Assembly (NCBI RefSeq): GCF_900141835.1
Contig: NZ_FQZD01000014.1
Span: forward strand, 57,811-121,810
Reading direction: 5' to 3'
Source: Propionispora hippei DSM 15287
GTDB taxonomy: Bacteria > Bacillota > Negativicutes > Propionisporales > Propionisporaceae
DNA: 64,000 nt
A program made the position numbers and the translations under genes. The notes under the pieces were generated by a model, which worked only from the letters and a program-made list of their open reading frames with translations, searched no databases and was not told the DNA's origin. Shown piece by piece: positions 7,785 through 15,912 of the stretch (its first letter is position 1; every line of letters begins with the position of its first letter).

Positions 7785-7939
7785 ATTGAATCCCCATTAT
7801 AAAAATATTCCGTGCCGCCGCTTTTCATAGAGGCGCGGTTTTGGCTGTTATTTTCCCTTTTGTAGGATGGACGGCACTCCCAAATAAATAGGCGCTGGAT
7901 GGAGGGCCGTAACCCTTCCACCTTCTGGCCGTGCGATTA

Positions 7940-8040
7940 TTTGCGACGCGAAGGCCGATGTTCGTGTTGGAGTTCGACGACGTATTGTTGACGTTGAACA
8001 CAAAAGCCCCATTCTGCGAGCCGTTGTCCCAGTTGCCGTT
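7940..8040 (-). repeat. DGR template repeat (TR)
   Basis: A 101-bp copy of the 3' end of the target gene, offset exactly 574 bases from the variable repeat at 8514-8614. On the coding strand it is packed with AAC/AAT codons (e.g. the stretch read as SSNSNTNIGL). Hand alignment gives 17 differences, 16 of which are adenines in this copy; the exception is a T here against a C in the variable copy (7971/8545). It lies 22 bases after the Avd stop and 155 bases before the RT start. The frame through it happens to be open (7825-8130) but I read it as template RNA, not protein. Confidence 0.93.
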
Positions 8041-8062
8041 GAAAAAGTACCGCCCAAAATCA

Positions 8063-8440
8063 TTATTTTTTTGCTGCTTTCTCTTTGTAGTATTTGACGA
8101 GGCCGCCAATGATGCGGCCTGCTTCGTCAAGACTTCTCATCCATTCGCCCAATTTTCCGTTGGATATGTACCCGAAGGTGTTTGCCTCTCGTACCAGCGT
8201 CCGTAGATATTCAACCTCAATGTCAATATCCTGCAACGTGGTCTTTTTGAAAAACTTCAATCGCAATCGGATGATATTGTGCATGGTTTCGTCAACAGCA
8301 TTCTTGATCTCGGCGCACAACAAAAACCGCTCTTTTTTCGGAAATTGCATGAGCGCGTTGTGCGTGTATTGCTGTATCTCCTCAAATTTTGTCTGCAAAA
8401 TAAGAGGGTTTCTTGCTCTGTCAAAATTGGTATGTTGCAC
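8063..8440 (-). CDS. avd: DGR accessory variability determinant (Avd-like four-helix bundle)
   Basis: 125 residues from a GTG at 8440 (AAAGGA 7 bases upstream). Almost wholly helical and basic, with the Avd/S23-like pattern: KFEEIQQYTHNALMQFPKKE in the first helix, then AEIKNAVDETMHNIIRL, then DIEVEYLRTLVREANTFGYI and a final helix ending in KYYKEKAAKK. Avd forms a pentameric barrel that binds the reverse transcriptase and the template RNA and is needed for retrohoming in characterised DGRs. Its position between target and template repeat is the classic arrangement. Confidence 0.9.
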   Translation of the reverse strand: MQHTNFDRARNPLILQTKFEEIQQYTHNALMQFPKKERFLLCAEIKNAVDETMHNIIRLRLKFFKKTTLQDIDIEVEYLRTLVREANTFGYISNGKLGEWMRSLDEAGRIIGGLVKYYKEKAAKK

Positions 8441-8457
8441 CGCGATTTCCTTTCAGG

Positions 8458-8475
8458 CCGCCGCTATCGCGGCAG
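8458..8475 (-). promoter_or_regulatory. Candidate DGR target-site hairpin downstream of VR
   Basis: A GC-rich 7-bp stem (one wobble pair) capped by a GATA tetraloop on the minus strand, 38 bases after the end of the variable repeat and between the target stop and the Avd start. In Bordetella phage BPP-1 a short stem with a GNNA-like loop at this relative place promotes retrohoming. The assignment here is by position and shape. Confidence 0.5.
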
Positions 8476-8500
8476 CCGCCAGCGTTCAGATTGTCAGGTT

Positions 8501-9415
8501 TCAGTCTCCATACTTTGCGACGCGAAGGCCGAGGCCCGCGTCGGGGTACGACGACGTATTGTAGACGCCGAACACAAAAGCCCCACACCGCGAGCCGTTG
8601 CCCCAGCAGCCGCTCTGATAAAGCACACAGTTAGCAGCTACCCAGCAATAATCGCTGAACGTACCATTACTCTCTGTGCCATCAGAAGAAACAGGAATGA
8701 AAACATCGTTGAGGTCAAAGTTGGTTCCACTGGCCTCCGAAACTTTCTTTATCCATCCGGCAGAAGGAACAACGCCAGTGCTTACATAGGTGCCGTCGCC
8801 GTTCTTTGAGAAGATCTGCAATATGGAGCTGGCATCCGTTCTGGCTCCGTCGGTATGTTCCCATACGTTTCCCCAGAACTCATGAATACCATGCCACTTT
8901 GCGGCCGTGTTGCCGGTGGCCACAGCGGCGCTGCTCGAAACATTGCCAGCGGCGATTGCTGTCTGCACATTCGGCGTGCCAAGCTCAATCATCATAAGCA
9001 TAGAAATAGCTGCACGCTCATAGATCGTCTGCAGGTGCCAGCCGTACTGCTCGCTGCCGCTTGCTCCCGTGTTACGCGCTGCACAAGCAGAAATGGCGGC
9101 CGGATTGTCAATGCTCACCCAAGGTGTCTGTCCCGACTTGCTGCCAGCCTTGCCGCTACCTGCATTGTATGCCTCGTATGCTCCAATATAGAAACATGAC
9201 ATTTCAGCGCCATTATGGACGAACGCCGGGTGAACATGATAGCCAGTGCGCTGCCGGTCTGAAATCCACCAGCACTTTTTCCCGGCCTGTACTGCTCCTG
9301 CCGGTGCCAGCCCTACTTTGACGTAAAACTTAGGAATCTTAACCATTTCCTGACCGTCAATAGTGACTGTCTCAATCCCGGAGTACGGATAAATCTTTGC
9401 AAAATCAGTTGTCAT
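8501..9415 (-). CDS. DGR target: variable tail protein with C-type lectin/FGE-like fold
   Basis: 304 residues. An N-terminal region with VKIPKFYVKVG and GYHVHPAFVHNGAE leads into the formylglycine-generating-enzyme/C-lectin-type core: ARNTGASGSEQYGWHL, WHGIHEFWGNVWEH (residues 174-187), and the closing GAFVFG...GLGLRVA. The last 37 residues lie in the variable repeat. Compared with the template, residues 268, 270, 272, 276, 277, 283, 285, 290 and 292-295 are changed at template adenines, and 291 (Ser to Pro) at a non-adenine. Cys270, Cys277 and two tyrosines are among the created residues. Its ATG overlaps the stop of the tail-fibre gene, so it is probably displayed at the fibre tip and binds the host surface. 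Confidence 0.92.
   Translation of the reverse strand: MTTDFAKIYPYSGIETVTIDGQEMVKIPKFYVKVGLAPAGAVQAGKKCWWISDRQRTGYHVHPAFVHNGAEMSCFYIGAYEAYNAGSGKAGSKSGQTPWVSIDNPAAISACAARNTGASGSEQYGWHLQTIYERAAISMLMMIELGTPNVQTAIAAGNVSSSAAVATGNTAAKWHGIHEFWGNVWEHTDGARTDASSILQIFSKNGDGTYVSTGVVPSAGWIKKVSEASGTNFDLNDVFIPVSSDGTESNGTFSDYCWVAANCVLYQSGCWGNGSRCGAFVFGVYNTSSYPDAGLGLRVAKYGD
8514..8614 (-). repeat. DGR variable repeat (VR)
   Basis: The 101-bp partner of the template repeat, ending 13 bases before the end of the target gene. The 3' edge shared by both copies (coding strand GGCCTTCGCGTCGCAAA) contains few adenines that could vary and is the likely initiation-of-mutagenic-homing region. All but one of the differences from the template fall at template adenines. 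Confidence 0.93.
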
Positions 9416-10344
9416 TATAAGTTATCCCCTTCCTCGTCAACCTGCTTCCAAGTGCCGCTGCCGCCGCCCTCGGCTACGAGTGCGATACCTACAACCGCAG
9501 TACCAAGCACGAACTTGCCGTTCTCAAGGTCGGCACCGTCCACAGTGAAAGCATCAGCGTTATCAAAGGTAAGCGTGGTATCTAAATTCTTCGACGTATT
9601 GCTGCCGCTGAAACTATGGTTTGAATCCCATTCATCTGTCCGAACGTTGCCACCGCCATACGCTCTGCCGTTGTATATGGCCACGGATGAGCGATAGAGC
9701 TTTGCCCGGCCATCTGTGTACTGATTCTTGACCGTGCCGGTCAAAATAACGCGCTTTATGCTGCCGGAAACATTCAGGCTCTTGACCTGAACCTCCTCAA
9801 TTTTCTCACCGTCTGTCAGCTGGTAGTGAGCGCCAATAATAAGGCCCTCGGCGCTGGTTACGTCGATAGAATCATCGCCGGAGACAACGGAAGTAACCGT
9901 GGCAACCGCCTGATCTATCTCATCAGCGCTGCCGTTGAACGTTTCAGCAATCATACCGTCATAGCCCTCCGGGGCCATGTTCTGTGCCTCAAGAGACAGC
10001 ATGACGTTTGCCGTCAATCGTTCAAGATGATTGATCCGCGCTACGCTCTTTGAGAAATCAAGGCTTTTGATCTCCGCGATGAGCTTTTCATATTCATCAG
10101 TCCCCGGCTGTGCTGCCCGCAAAGCATCTACCATCTGCTTTAGGTATGCCGTCCGGTTTGTCAGCTCCTGCAGCGGCAGGTTAAGCACACCGCTAGGACC
10201 GCCAATAGCAAAATCGTTTGTCTCAAGCTGATATATTTTATCAGCATATTCGGCCGTCTCGGTCAGATGATTGATGTCATGCTGCACCGTACTCCCTTTC
10301 ACGATTGGGCCGAATCCAATATAGCTGCCCTCATTCAATGCCAT
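9415..10344 (-). CDS. Tail fibre-like protein carrying the variable tip
   Basis: 309 residues from the ATG at 10344 (GAGGAGGG upstream). The N-terminus (MALNEGSYIGFGPIVKGS) is followed by helical, coiled-coil-like segments and a C-terminal beta-rich part with VAIYNGRAYGGGNVRTDEW and a Gly/Ser-rich end. No catalytic motif. Located between the baseplate/collar gene and the DGR target, with its stop overlapping the target start, it is probably the shaft on which the target is mounted. Confidence 0.7.
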   Translation of the reverse strand: MALNEGSYIGFGPIVKGSTVQHDINHLTETAEYADKIYQLETNDFAIGGPSGVLNLPLQELTNRTAYLKQMVDALRAAQPGTDEYEKLIAEIKSLDFSKSVARINHLERLTANVMLSLEAQNMAPEGYDGMIAETFNGSADEIDQAVATVTSVVSGDDSIDVTSAEGLIIGAHYQLTDGEKIEEVQVKSLNVSGSIKRVILTGTVKNQYTDGRAKLYRSSVAIYNGRAYGGGNVRTDEWDSNHSFSGSNTSKNLDTTLTFDNADAFTVDGADLENGKFVLGTAVVGIALVAEGGGSGTWKQVDEEGDNL

Positions 10345-10358
10345 TAAATAACCCTCCT

Positions 10359-10802
10359 CTAAAAATGTAAAATCCAATATCCCTTGAGCTGTATATCGTT
10401 CTCTTTCTCAATCACGCCAGCCCTTACGCGGTGTGAGAACATAGTGCCGTCGGAACAGAACAACCCGAACTCATGAACCTTGAGGCCGTTGGCCTCATCT
10501 GTGTCTATGAAGAAATCGAATCGCACGTCCCGGCCGGTTACTGTCACATTTGAAAGCGGCAGTAAAATCTGATCTGTCAACGCAATGTCGGAAGCGTCCT
10601 CCGTCTCTGATCCGGAGCCAAGGCCAATCTGTGTGATGTGCTTGTTTGCCTTCGTACCCGCTGCCAGCTCGGCAAGACGAATCCTCCCAACATCTACGAC
10701 CAGATTATGATCGTGAATTTCATCAATCAACCGGCCGCCTTTCAGCACATCAATATGGAACTCGCCCTTACAGGGTGCCACTGCATCTTGAAATTGAAGC
10801 AA
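10359..10802 (-). CDS. Tail fibre/collar-type protein
   Basis: 147 residues from a TTG at 10802 with GGAGGG 7 bases upstream. The pattern RIRLAELAAGTKANKHITQIGLGSG followed by FFIDTDEANGLKVHEFGLF is typical of small phage tail-collar proteins that sit on the baseplate and carry fibres. It overlaps the YmfQ-like gene by 35 bases. Confidence 0.65.
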   Translation of the reverse strand: MLQFQDAVAPCKGEFHIDVLKGGRLIDEIHDHNLVVDVGRIRLAELAAGTKANKHITQIGLGSGSETEDASDIALTDQILLPLSNVTVTGRDVRFDFFIDTDEANGLKVHEFGLFCSDGTMFSHRVRAGVIEKENDIQLKGYWILHF

Positions 10803-12159
10803 GCTGAATCCCTCCTTCTATCTGTTTTGAGCCATCAAGCTGCCAAGAGCCGTCCAGCGAATTATTGAATCCGCCGCCTAGCTGCCAGCTGCCGTCCAGC
10901 TTGTGAACCTCGATTATTTCTATCCGGCCTCCAGCGTCCAGTGGGAAGTAATTTTCCTGCATCTGCCAAGAACCGTCAAGCGGCATAGAGCCGTCCAGCT
11001 TTGCGACGAAATGAGCTGCATCATCCTCAAACCCGCCAACAGAAACAGCTGCCGTCAGCCCTTCGCCCGGTGGTGATACGGTATCGTATAATGCTGGATG
11101 CGTTATGTCGTAAGGCGCATTCTTTTTCGGCCGCCGGTAGGAAAGTGACCCTTTCAAGCTGTCCGTATAGGTCTGCGTATGCAGTCTGATTCCTCCGCCG
11201 GAAAGGTCAAAATCTCCATTGAGCTGCATGGATCCGTCAAGAATATTGATGTCCCCACCGTCCAGCTGCCAAGAGCCATCCAGCTGATGGACAACATCAA
11301 TCTCAATGCCACCGCCAAGGTCAACCGGTGCGGGCGCTTCCCCGAGTTGGTATTCACCATCAAGGGCAAAGCTGCCGTTGAGCTGTAAGGCCGTCGTGAT
11401 CGGTTCCTCAAAACCTTTCGCGATATTTACCTCAACCGGCCCCAGCTCGTCAAAGTCATTGTCCAGCTGTACCGCATCAAGCGGTATGCCATTGAGCCTA
11501 AGAGAGCCGTCCAGCTGCCACGTCCCATCTAAGCAGACCGGCCCGGAAAGCTGCCAGCTTCCGTCCAATGTTTTGTGCCGTCCGTTATCTCCTAGCGGTA
11601 CCGTGTCCTCAAAAATAAAGGTTGCGGATACGCTCATGTCCGCCAAATCATCATCGGTAAGCAGGTATGTATCGTCCAGCTCCCCGTTCATCAGCGTGTA
11701 GCGTATTGAGTAGCCAAGGTGCGCTGGCTTCGCCTCCTCCAACGCCTGCCGCATCTCTGCGCTCCATATCAAATCACCAAAAGGTATATCAATACGGAAA
11801 TGGTACGTCCCCGGCAGTTCAATCACCCGGGCCGTCCGGTTATCTACAAATAGATTGATGATTGACTGAATCTGCAAAGGTGTCATTATGGCCGGTCGCT
11901 GCAGCTTCGCCTTGATCTGCGCTTTTCGCAGTGCCAGCGTGGCCCCTTCCTTCGGTGTCAGCCCTAGTTCCTGTTCCCAAAGCACTATGCCATCGGCACT
12001 GGCCGTATCGACGTAAAACTGCTGCAATATGTGTAGGATCGTTGCCCGAACCGCCACGACCTCATCGCTTTGCGAATTGATTATGTCGTTCATGATCTTG
12101 CTGTCCTGATAGTACCAAGGCAGCATTGCCATCATTTCAGCGCCGCGCTCATTCAGCAT
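10768..12159 (-). CDS. YmfQ-like (DUF2313) baseplate protein with long LDGSWQL-type repeat tail
   Basis: 463 residues. The first 170 or so look like the YmfQ/DUF2313 baseplate protein (MLPWYYQDSKIMNDII, then an ELGLTPKEGATLALRKAQI segment and TPLQIQSIINLFVDN). From about residue 195 on the protein is built of degenerate units around LDGSWQLDG: at 198, 210, 257, 265, 292, 307, 388, 394, 421 and 435. Two larger segments (about 283-316 and 410-443) are clearly duplicated. Such a tail is not part of the usual family, which is about 180-200 residues, so it is a fusion to a repeat domain that may bind fibres or a cell-surface ligand. Confidence 0.75.
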   Translation of the reverse strand: MLNERGAEMMAMLPWYYQDSKIMNDIINSQSDEVVAVRATILHILQQFYVDTASADGIVLWEQELGLTPKEGATLALRKAQIKAKLQRPAIMTPLQIQSIINLFVDNRTARVIELPGTYHFRIDIPFGDLIWSAEMRQALEEAKPAHLGYSIRYTLMNGELDDTYLLTDDDLADMSVSATFIFEDTVPLGDNGRHKTLDGSWQLSGPVCLDGTWQLDGSLRLNGIPLDAVQLDNDFDELGPVEVNIAKGFEEPITTALQLNGSFALDGEYQLGEAPAPVDLGGGIEIDVVHQLDGSWQLDGGDINILDGSMQLNGDFDLSGGGIRLHTQTYTDSLKGSLSYRRPKKNAPYDITHPALYDTVSPPGEGLTAAVSVGGFEDDAAHFVAKLDGSMPLDGSWQMQENYFPLDAGGRIEIIEVHKLDGSWQLGGGFNNSLDGSWQLDGSKQIEGGIQLASISRCSGTL

Positions 12160-13285
12160 GGAGCGTCACCGTCCCCACTATGGCGACCTCATCCTCTTTC
12201 AAGGCAAGATTGCCTGTCTGCCCGTTGATTGTAAGCGAGCTATAATCTACTACGCCGGTCTGGTCTAGTATGATTGCTCCAATCCGCGAGTATCGTATTG
12301 TGCTGGTCTGAAAGGCCATCTTAGATAGATATGCTTCCAGCGCCGCCGCCAAGCTCTCCTGTATAGCAGATAGAGCCACACCGGCGCTCGTATTCATAAC
12401 GATTGTCGCTTCAAGGTTCATGCTGACTGTTGAAGCCGGAACCACGGTAACGGTAGCTCCAATCGGTGCCATTCGGTCTCCGGTCGCTGCCGTCTCATTG
12501 ATATAGGCCTGTACTGCCGCGACAATATCTACCGCTGCTGGCTTCTTGTCGGCCCCGAGGACAACAACTTTTACTGTTCCCTCACCATTCCATAGCGGTA
12601 TGACATGGGCCTCTCCTACGCCATTTACGGAGGTCGCCCACTGCTTGTAGTCTGCCTTGTTCCCGGAAGTACCCGGATTCCTGACCTTCTCAAGGTATCG
12701 AGATAATAATGATTCAAGGCTTTCATCATCGGTTCCCCCCGTCGTTGCTGCCGGATTTGTCAAGCTGTAGACGTTCTTCCTTGCCGTTGCCAGCAATACA
12801 ATACTTCCCGCTGAAACGTCTCCGGCCGCCCCGGCCGCCAATGCCTTGATTGGTATGTCGGTCTCGCCGCCGTCCGGGATAGTGATTGATTCGGTCGTCA
12901 GAAAGAATATTGACTTGATCCCCAAGTCTGCATCTGCCTCTGTCGCCAGCTTTAAGCCGCTGGGAACGACGGTCTTAGGCTTGCCGGTGATGTGTATGCT
13001 GCCCGTGGCGTATGTGGCCGCTTTACGGTATACGCCGTGTTCCTCCGCTCTCATCACGAGATAGTCAATATTTTCAGCATCAACTGTCTGCGCGAATCCG
13101 AGCTTCAAGGCTTTCTGCAGTGCCATCCGGATAAATACCATCTCAATAGCCACTGGGGAAAGGCTGTCCCAAACGTAGCTTCCTTCGGACTTGTCAACGG
13201 TATCAGTTACCTTTGCAAGCATTCTGCCCCGGATCGCCGCTTCCTGCGTGTCCGCATCTTTCAGATAATCAGGGTCGCTCATCAT
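12149..13285 (-). CDS. Baseplate J-like protein (gp47 family)
   Basis: 378 residues. The start ATG at 13285 overlaps the upstream stop (ATGA). Family features: AAIRGRMLAKVTDTVDKSEGSYVWDSLSPVAIEM at the start, a hydrophilic GVYRKAATYATGSIHITG segment, TTGGTDDESLESLLSRYLEKVRNPGTSGNKADYKQWA in the middle (the signature of baseplate J), and a C-terminal domain with RYSRIGAIILDQTGVVDY. It forms the wedge/outer ring of the contractile-tail baseplate. Confidence 0.92.
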   Translation of the reverse strand: MMSDPDYLKDADTQEAAIRGRMLAKVTDTVDKSEGSYVWDSLSPVAIEMVFIRMALQKALKLGFAQTVDAENIDYLVMRAEEHGVYRKAATYATGSIHITGKPKTVVPSGLKLATEADADLGIKSIFFLTTESITIPDGGETDIPIKALAAGAAGDVSAGSIVLLATARKNVYSLTNPAATTGGTDDESLESLLSRYLEKVRNPGTSGNKADYKQWATSVNGVGEAHVIPLWNGEGTVKVVVLGADKKPAAVDIVAAVQAYINETAATGDRMAPIGATVTVVPASTVSMNLEATIVMNTSAGVALSAIQESLAAALEAYLSKMAFQTSTIRYSRIGAIILDQTGVVDYSSLTINGQTGNLALKEDEVAIVGTVTLHAE

Positions 13286-13734
13286 CTCACCACCTTCCGC
13301 CATATCGTCATGGCTTCACCAATCGTATTTGTAACCCGGCAAGAAAACATGATCCCGTCGGTCAACCACTGAAATTCAAATTCATCCACGTTGGCTGTCC
13401 GGGCATCGCACATCAGGCAGTCCTTCGTCATGCGCTTAATCTCTGATTCAATGACTGCGTGGGGCCTGCTCTTGCCTATCAAGGTATCAAGCTCCTCCCC
13501 GTAGTTATCACTGTATACCAGATAATTGAAGCGCTCTGTGCAAAGTGCCTTGACGCACCATTCTCCCCAAGCATCAGCGCCGGTTACGGTTTTCTGTTTG
13601 CCGGTCGGCGACAATATAAATTCGTGCTTCTCAAAGTCAAATTGTACCGTGCTGCCGTAGGTCGTCGCGTCGGACGCTGCTGTGTCTGTGTATGTCGCGT
13701 CTGCAACTCCCGTCGTCGGGAATAGTTCAGCCAT
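13282..13734 (-). CDS. DUF2634 (XkdS-like) baseplate wedge protein
   Basis: 150 residues. FDFEKHEFILSPTGKQKTVTGADAWGEWC and NYGEELDTLIGKSRP match the DUF2634/XkdS family, a gp25-like wedge component that links the baseplate to the sheath. It overlaps both neighbours by about 4 bases, in the order DUF2577, DUF2634, J that is usual for PBSX-type phages. Confidence 0.85.
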   Translation of the reverse strand: MAELFPTTGVADATYTDTAASDATTYGSTVQFDFEKHEFILSPTGKQKTVTGADAWGEWCVKALCTERFNYLVYSDNYGEELDTLIGKSRPHAVIESEIKRMTKDCLMCDARTANVDEFEFQWLTDGIMFSCRVTNTIGEAMTIWRKVVR

Positions 13735-14117
13735 CAGCCACCACCCCCGGGAACCACACGGCCAATCACGATAAAGCTCTGCCCGTGGTTTACCGGCGAT
13801 ACCAGAACCCTGTCCCCAACGTGCAGAGGCAGGAGCTGAACCGGTGTAATTACCGGGTGATTATGGCTGGCAAATTCAGCGTCTCCGCCGCCACCAGCCA
13901 CATTTTCCGTATTCACGAAATCCGGTTCTGCCAATGTCAGATAGTGAAGGACACCGTATTGATGTATTACTGGCCCAAAATTATCGAGCTTCAACCCATC
14001 AGCAACGATAGTCCCCATTTCATTCTCTGCCCAAGACTGGGTTACGGCTTGCGCGGCGCGTTTTTGGGCTTGATCGTCCAATATTCCGGCCAATGCTTTA
14101 TACGGATTTTTCTGCAT
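13734..14117 (-). CDS. DUF2577 (XkdR-like) baseplate protein
   Basis: 127 residues from the ATG at 14117 (AAGGAAG upstream). NPYKALAGILDDQAQKRAAQA, a short beta domain with TIVADGLKLDNFGPVI, the HNHPVITPVQLLPLHVGDRVLV barrel and a terminal IGRVVPGGGG are those of DUF2577 proteins, an OB-like small hub component. Part of the baseplate cluster. Confidence 0.85.
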   Translation of the reverse strand: MQKNPYKALAGILDDQAQKRAAQAVTQSWAENEMGTIVADGLKLDNFGPVIHQYGVLHYLTLAEPDFVNTENVAGGGGDAEFASHNHPVITPVQLLPLHVGDRVLVSPVNHGQSFIVIGRVVPGGGG

Positions 14118-15120
14118 GGTAAAACTTCCTTTTGATGTACTCAAGGGAAGCAAGCTCCATTTGCATCTTTCCCGGGCTGCCGCAAGTGTGCCGCACGCTT
14201 ATGACGTACAGGCCATCCGGCCATCCCTCTACTAGAACCTTGTCTCCATTGCGTATCGTATTGATGTCAATGCTCTCGACCGTGACGGTCTCTTGTATGC
14301 CGCCGAGCATATTATTCGCTTTCTTGCTTGTCGTATCTGCGTCGGTGCCTTTTTTGTATTGCACGACTTTTTGTATCGTACCGTACTTATCGGTATCGGC
14401 GCTGGTCTCTGATTCTACCGGTGCCAGCTCACCTTCCGAGCCTTTGCCAAGGACTTTGACCTTTGTCACGGCACCATCAAGGGTTTGCTTTTGCGACACC
14501 GAAACCAGATTTACAGGGAACTCAAATACCCAAGGGTCCTTATTTGAACCAATCTCGAATAGCTCCAGACCGTCCGGCTGCATTCGTATCGTGTACAGCT
14601 TCCCGTCTTTTTCTGCCGTCTCTTTCAGCTGATCCTGCATGATGCTCCAAATAGATTTTGCCCGCACAACATCACGAGCAAGCCCCACTCCGGTATCAGG
14701 AATGCTCAACACAGGTATATTCCAGTCAGAGCATATCTGCTCTATGCGGCTGGCCGCTGTACTGCCCTCCTCAAAGAGGTACTGATCGTCTGATTTAGCC
14801 AAATAAATAAGGCGGTCGTATATGGTTAAATCCCAATTACGGCGCGCCTTATTGTCAATATTGAATGTCCAAACCACACCGGGCTGTATGAGGTAGGAAT
14901 ACTTGCTTTCCCCAAACCGGGTACCGCTTACCCTTATCTCCATTCCCGGCGTTATGACCGGCAGGCCGGTAAATTGGTTCCCCGGCACTGCCAGCTTGCA
15001 CTTTGCGCAATATGCAATCTCACTAAGCCTATCCTCAAGGGACAAGCTCTGTATGCACTCACGCAAGAAATACTTATTCTGCAAAATCACATCGTACTTG
15101 CAAACTCCCGGCGTAATCAT
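14098..15120 (-). CDS. XkdQ/gpD-like baseplate hub protein
   Basis: 340 residues. Resembles the XkdQ/YqbQ family of tail hub proteins: SLSLEDRLSEIAYCAKCKL early, GMEIRVSGTRFGESKYSYLIQPGVVW, YDRLIYLAKSDDQYLFEEG and a C-terminal NTIRNGDKVLVEGW...HTCGSPGKMQMEL. It forms the central hub that connects tube and spike. It overlaps the DUF2577 gene by 20 bases and the LysM gene by 4. Confidence 0.85.
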   Translation of the reverse strand: MITPGVCKYDVILQNKYFLRECIQSLSLEDRLSEIAYCAKCKLAVPGNQFTGLPVITPGMEIRVSGTRFGESKYSYLIQPGVVWTFNIDNKARRNWDLTIYDRLIYLAKSDDQYLFEEGSTAASRIEQICSDWNIPVLSIPDTGVGLARDVVRAKSIWSIMQDQLKETAEKDGKLYTIRMQPDGLELFEIGSNKDPWVFEFPVNLVSVSQKQTLDGAVTKVKVLGKGSEGELAPVESETSADTDKYGTIQKVVQYKKGTDADTTSKKANNMLGGIQETVTVESIDINTIRNGDKVLVEGWPDGLYVISVRHTCGSPGKMQMELASLEYIKRKFYHAEKSV

Positions 15121-15905
15121 GGCAGTCTCACCGTCCCAGATGAAAGCCCGCTTTTCAGGTTGGCCGTAGCAATGGATCGCCAGCTTTCACCGTCTCCATA
15201 ATGCTGCTTCGCAATCTTCCAAAGTCCTTCCTGCCCGCCGAATATTCCGGTTGAGGCAGGTACCTTTACCAAGCGCGGCCGCACCTTCAAATTTACCCGG
15301 CTGGCCGTCTTTTCCTCCGATTCCTTCCGTACTGCAATCTCGCGCCACTCTCGCAGCGTTACGCTGTAGTATATGTCGCCCGGTTCTCCACCGTGCTCAT
15401 TGGATTCGTAGGAAGTAACAATAGCATTCATGTTGATGTCTTGCGCCCCAGTGATGATAAGCTGTATCGGGTCTTTCAACCCCTTTACAGGGTCATTGAA
15501 TCGGCTCTGCCAAGCATTCATCACCGCATTAGCGCTGTCCGGCGTAACCATATTTGAGGTCGTACAGAACGTCGGCACATATTCAGCCGGGAAGAATGAA
15601 GAAAAGGAAACCTCTTTGAGCTTGTCGCCCGTCGTGAAGTCCAGTTCTCCAAGGTTTAAGATGTTCACTGTCTCCATCTTACGCCCCCATTTTACAGTGA
15701 TTTTCTCCGGGTTGACCGGCAGCTGCAGGTCTGTACCGGTCTGCTGATCTGAAAGAAAGCAGAATACGGTATTTACCATAGTATCAATGCCAAGAGCCTC
15801 GTTTAGAAGTCCCCCGGCAATCTTCTCAAGGCTGCTGCCTTTTGACAGGCCGTCCAGTAATGCTGTTTTGGCCTGATATGTCGATATGCCAATTCCGCCA
15901 AACAT
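15117..15905 (-). CDS. XkdP/YqbP-like tail protein with LysM domain
   Basis: 262 residues from the ATG at 15905 (GGGAG upstream). The core domain has LPVNPEKITVKWGRKMETVNI and the ALGIDTMVNTVFCF segment common to XkdP-type proteins. The C-terminal 50 residues end in a LysM-like module (GLWKIAKQHYGDGESWRSIATAN). It is thought to sit at the tail tip between tube and hub and to touch peptidoglycan. Starts right after the tape measure stop. Confidence 0.85.
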   Translation of the reverse strand: MFGGIGISTYQAKTALLDGLSKGSSLEKIAGGLLNEALGIDTMVNTVFCFLSDQQTGTDLQLPVNPEKITVKWGRKMETVNILNLGELDFTTGDKLKEVSFSSFFPAEYVPTFCTTSNMVTPDSANAVMNAWQSRFNDPVKGLKDPIQLIITGAQDINMNAIVTSYESNEHGGEPGDIYYSVTLREWREIAVRKESEEKTASRVNLKVRPRLVKVPASTGIFGGQEGLWKIAKQHYGDGESWRSIATANLKSGLSSGTVRLP

Positions 15906-15912
15906 ATTTGCA

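Noticed and set aside
7825..8130. 101-codon frame containing the template repeat, which looks like a target-type protein
   Set aside because: It overlaps Avd, has no ribosome site, and its likeness to the target comes from the template repeat itself; template RNA is the better reading.
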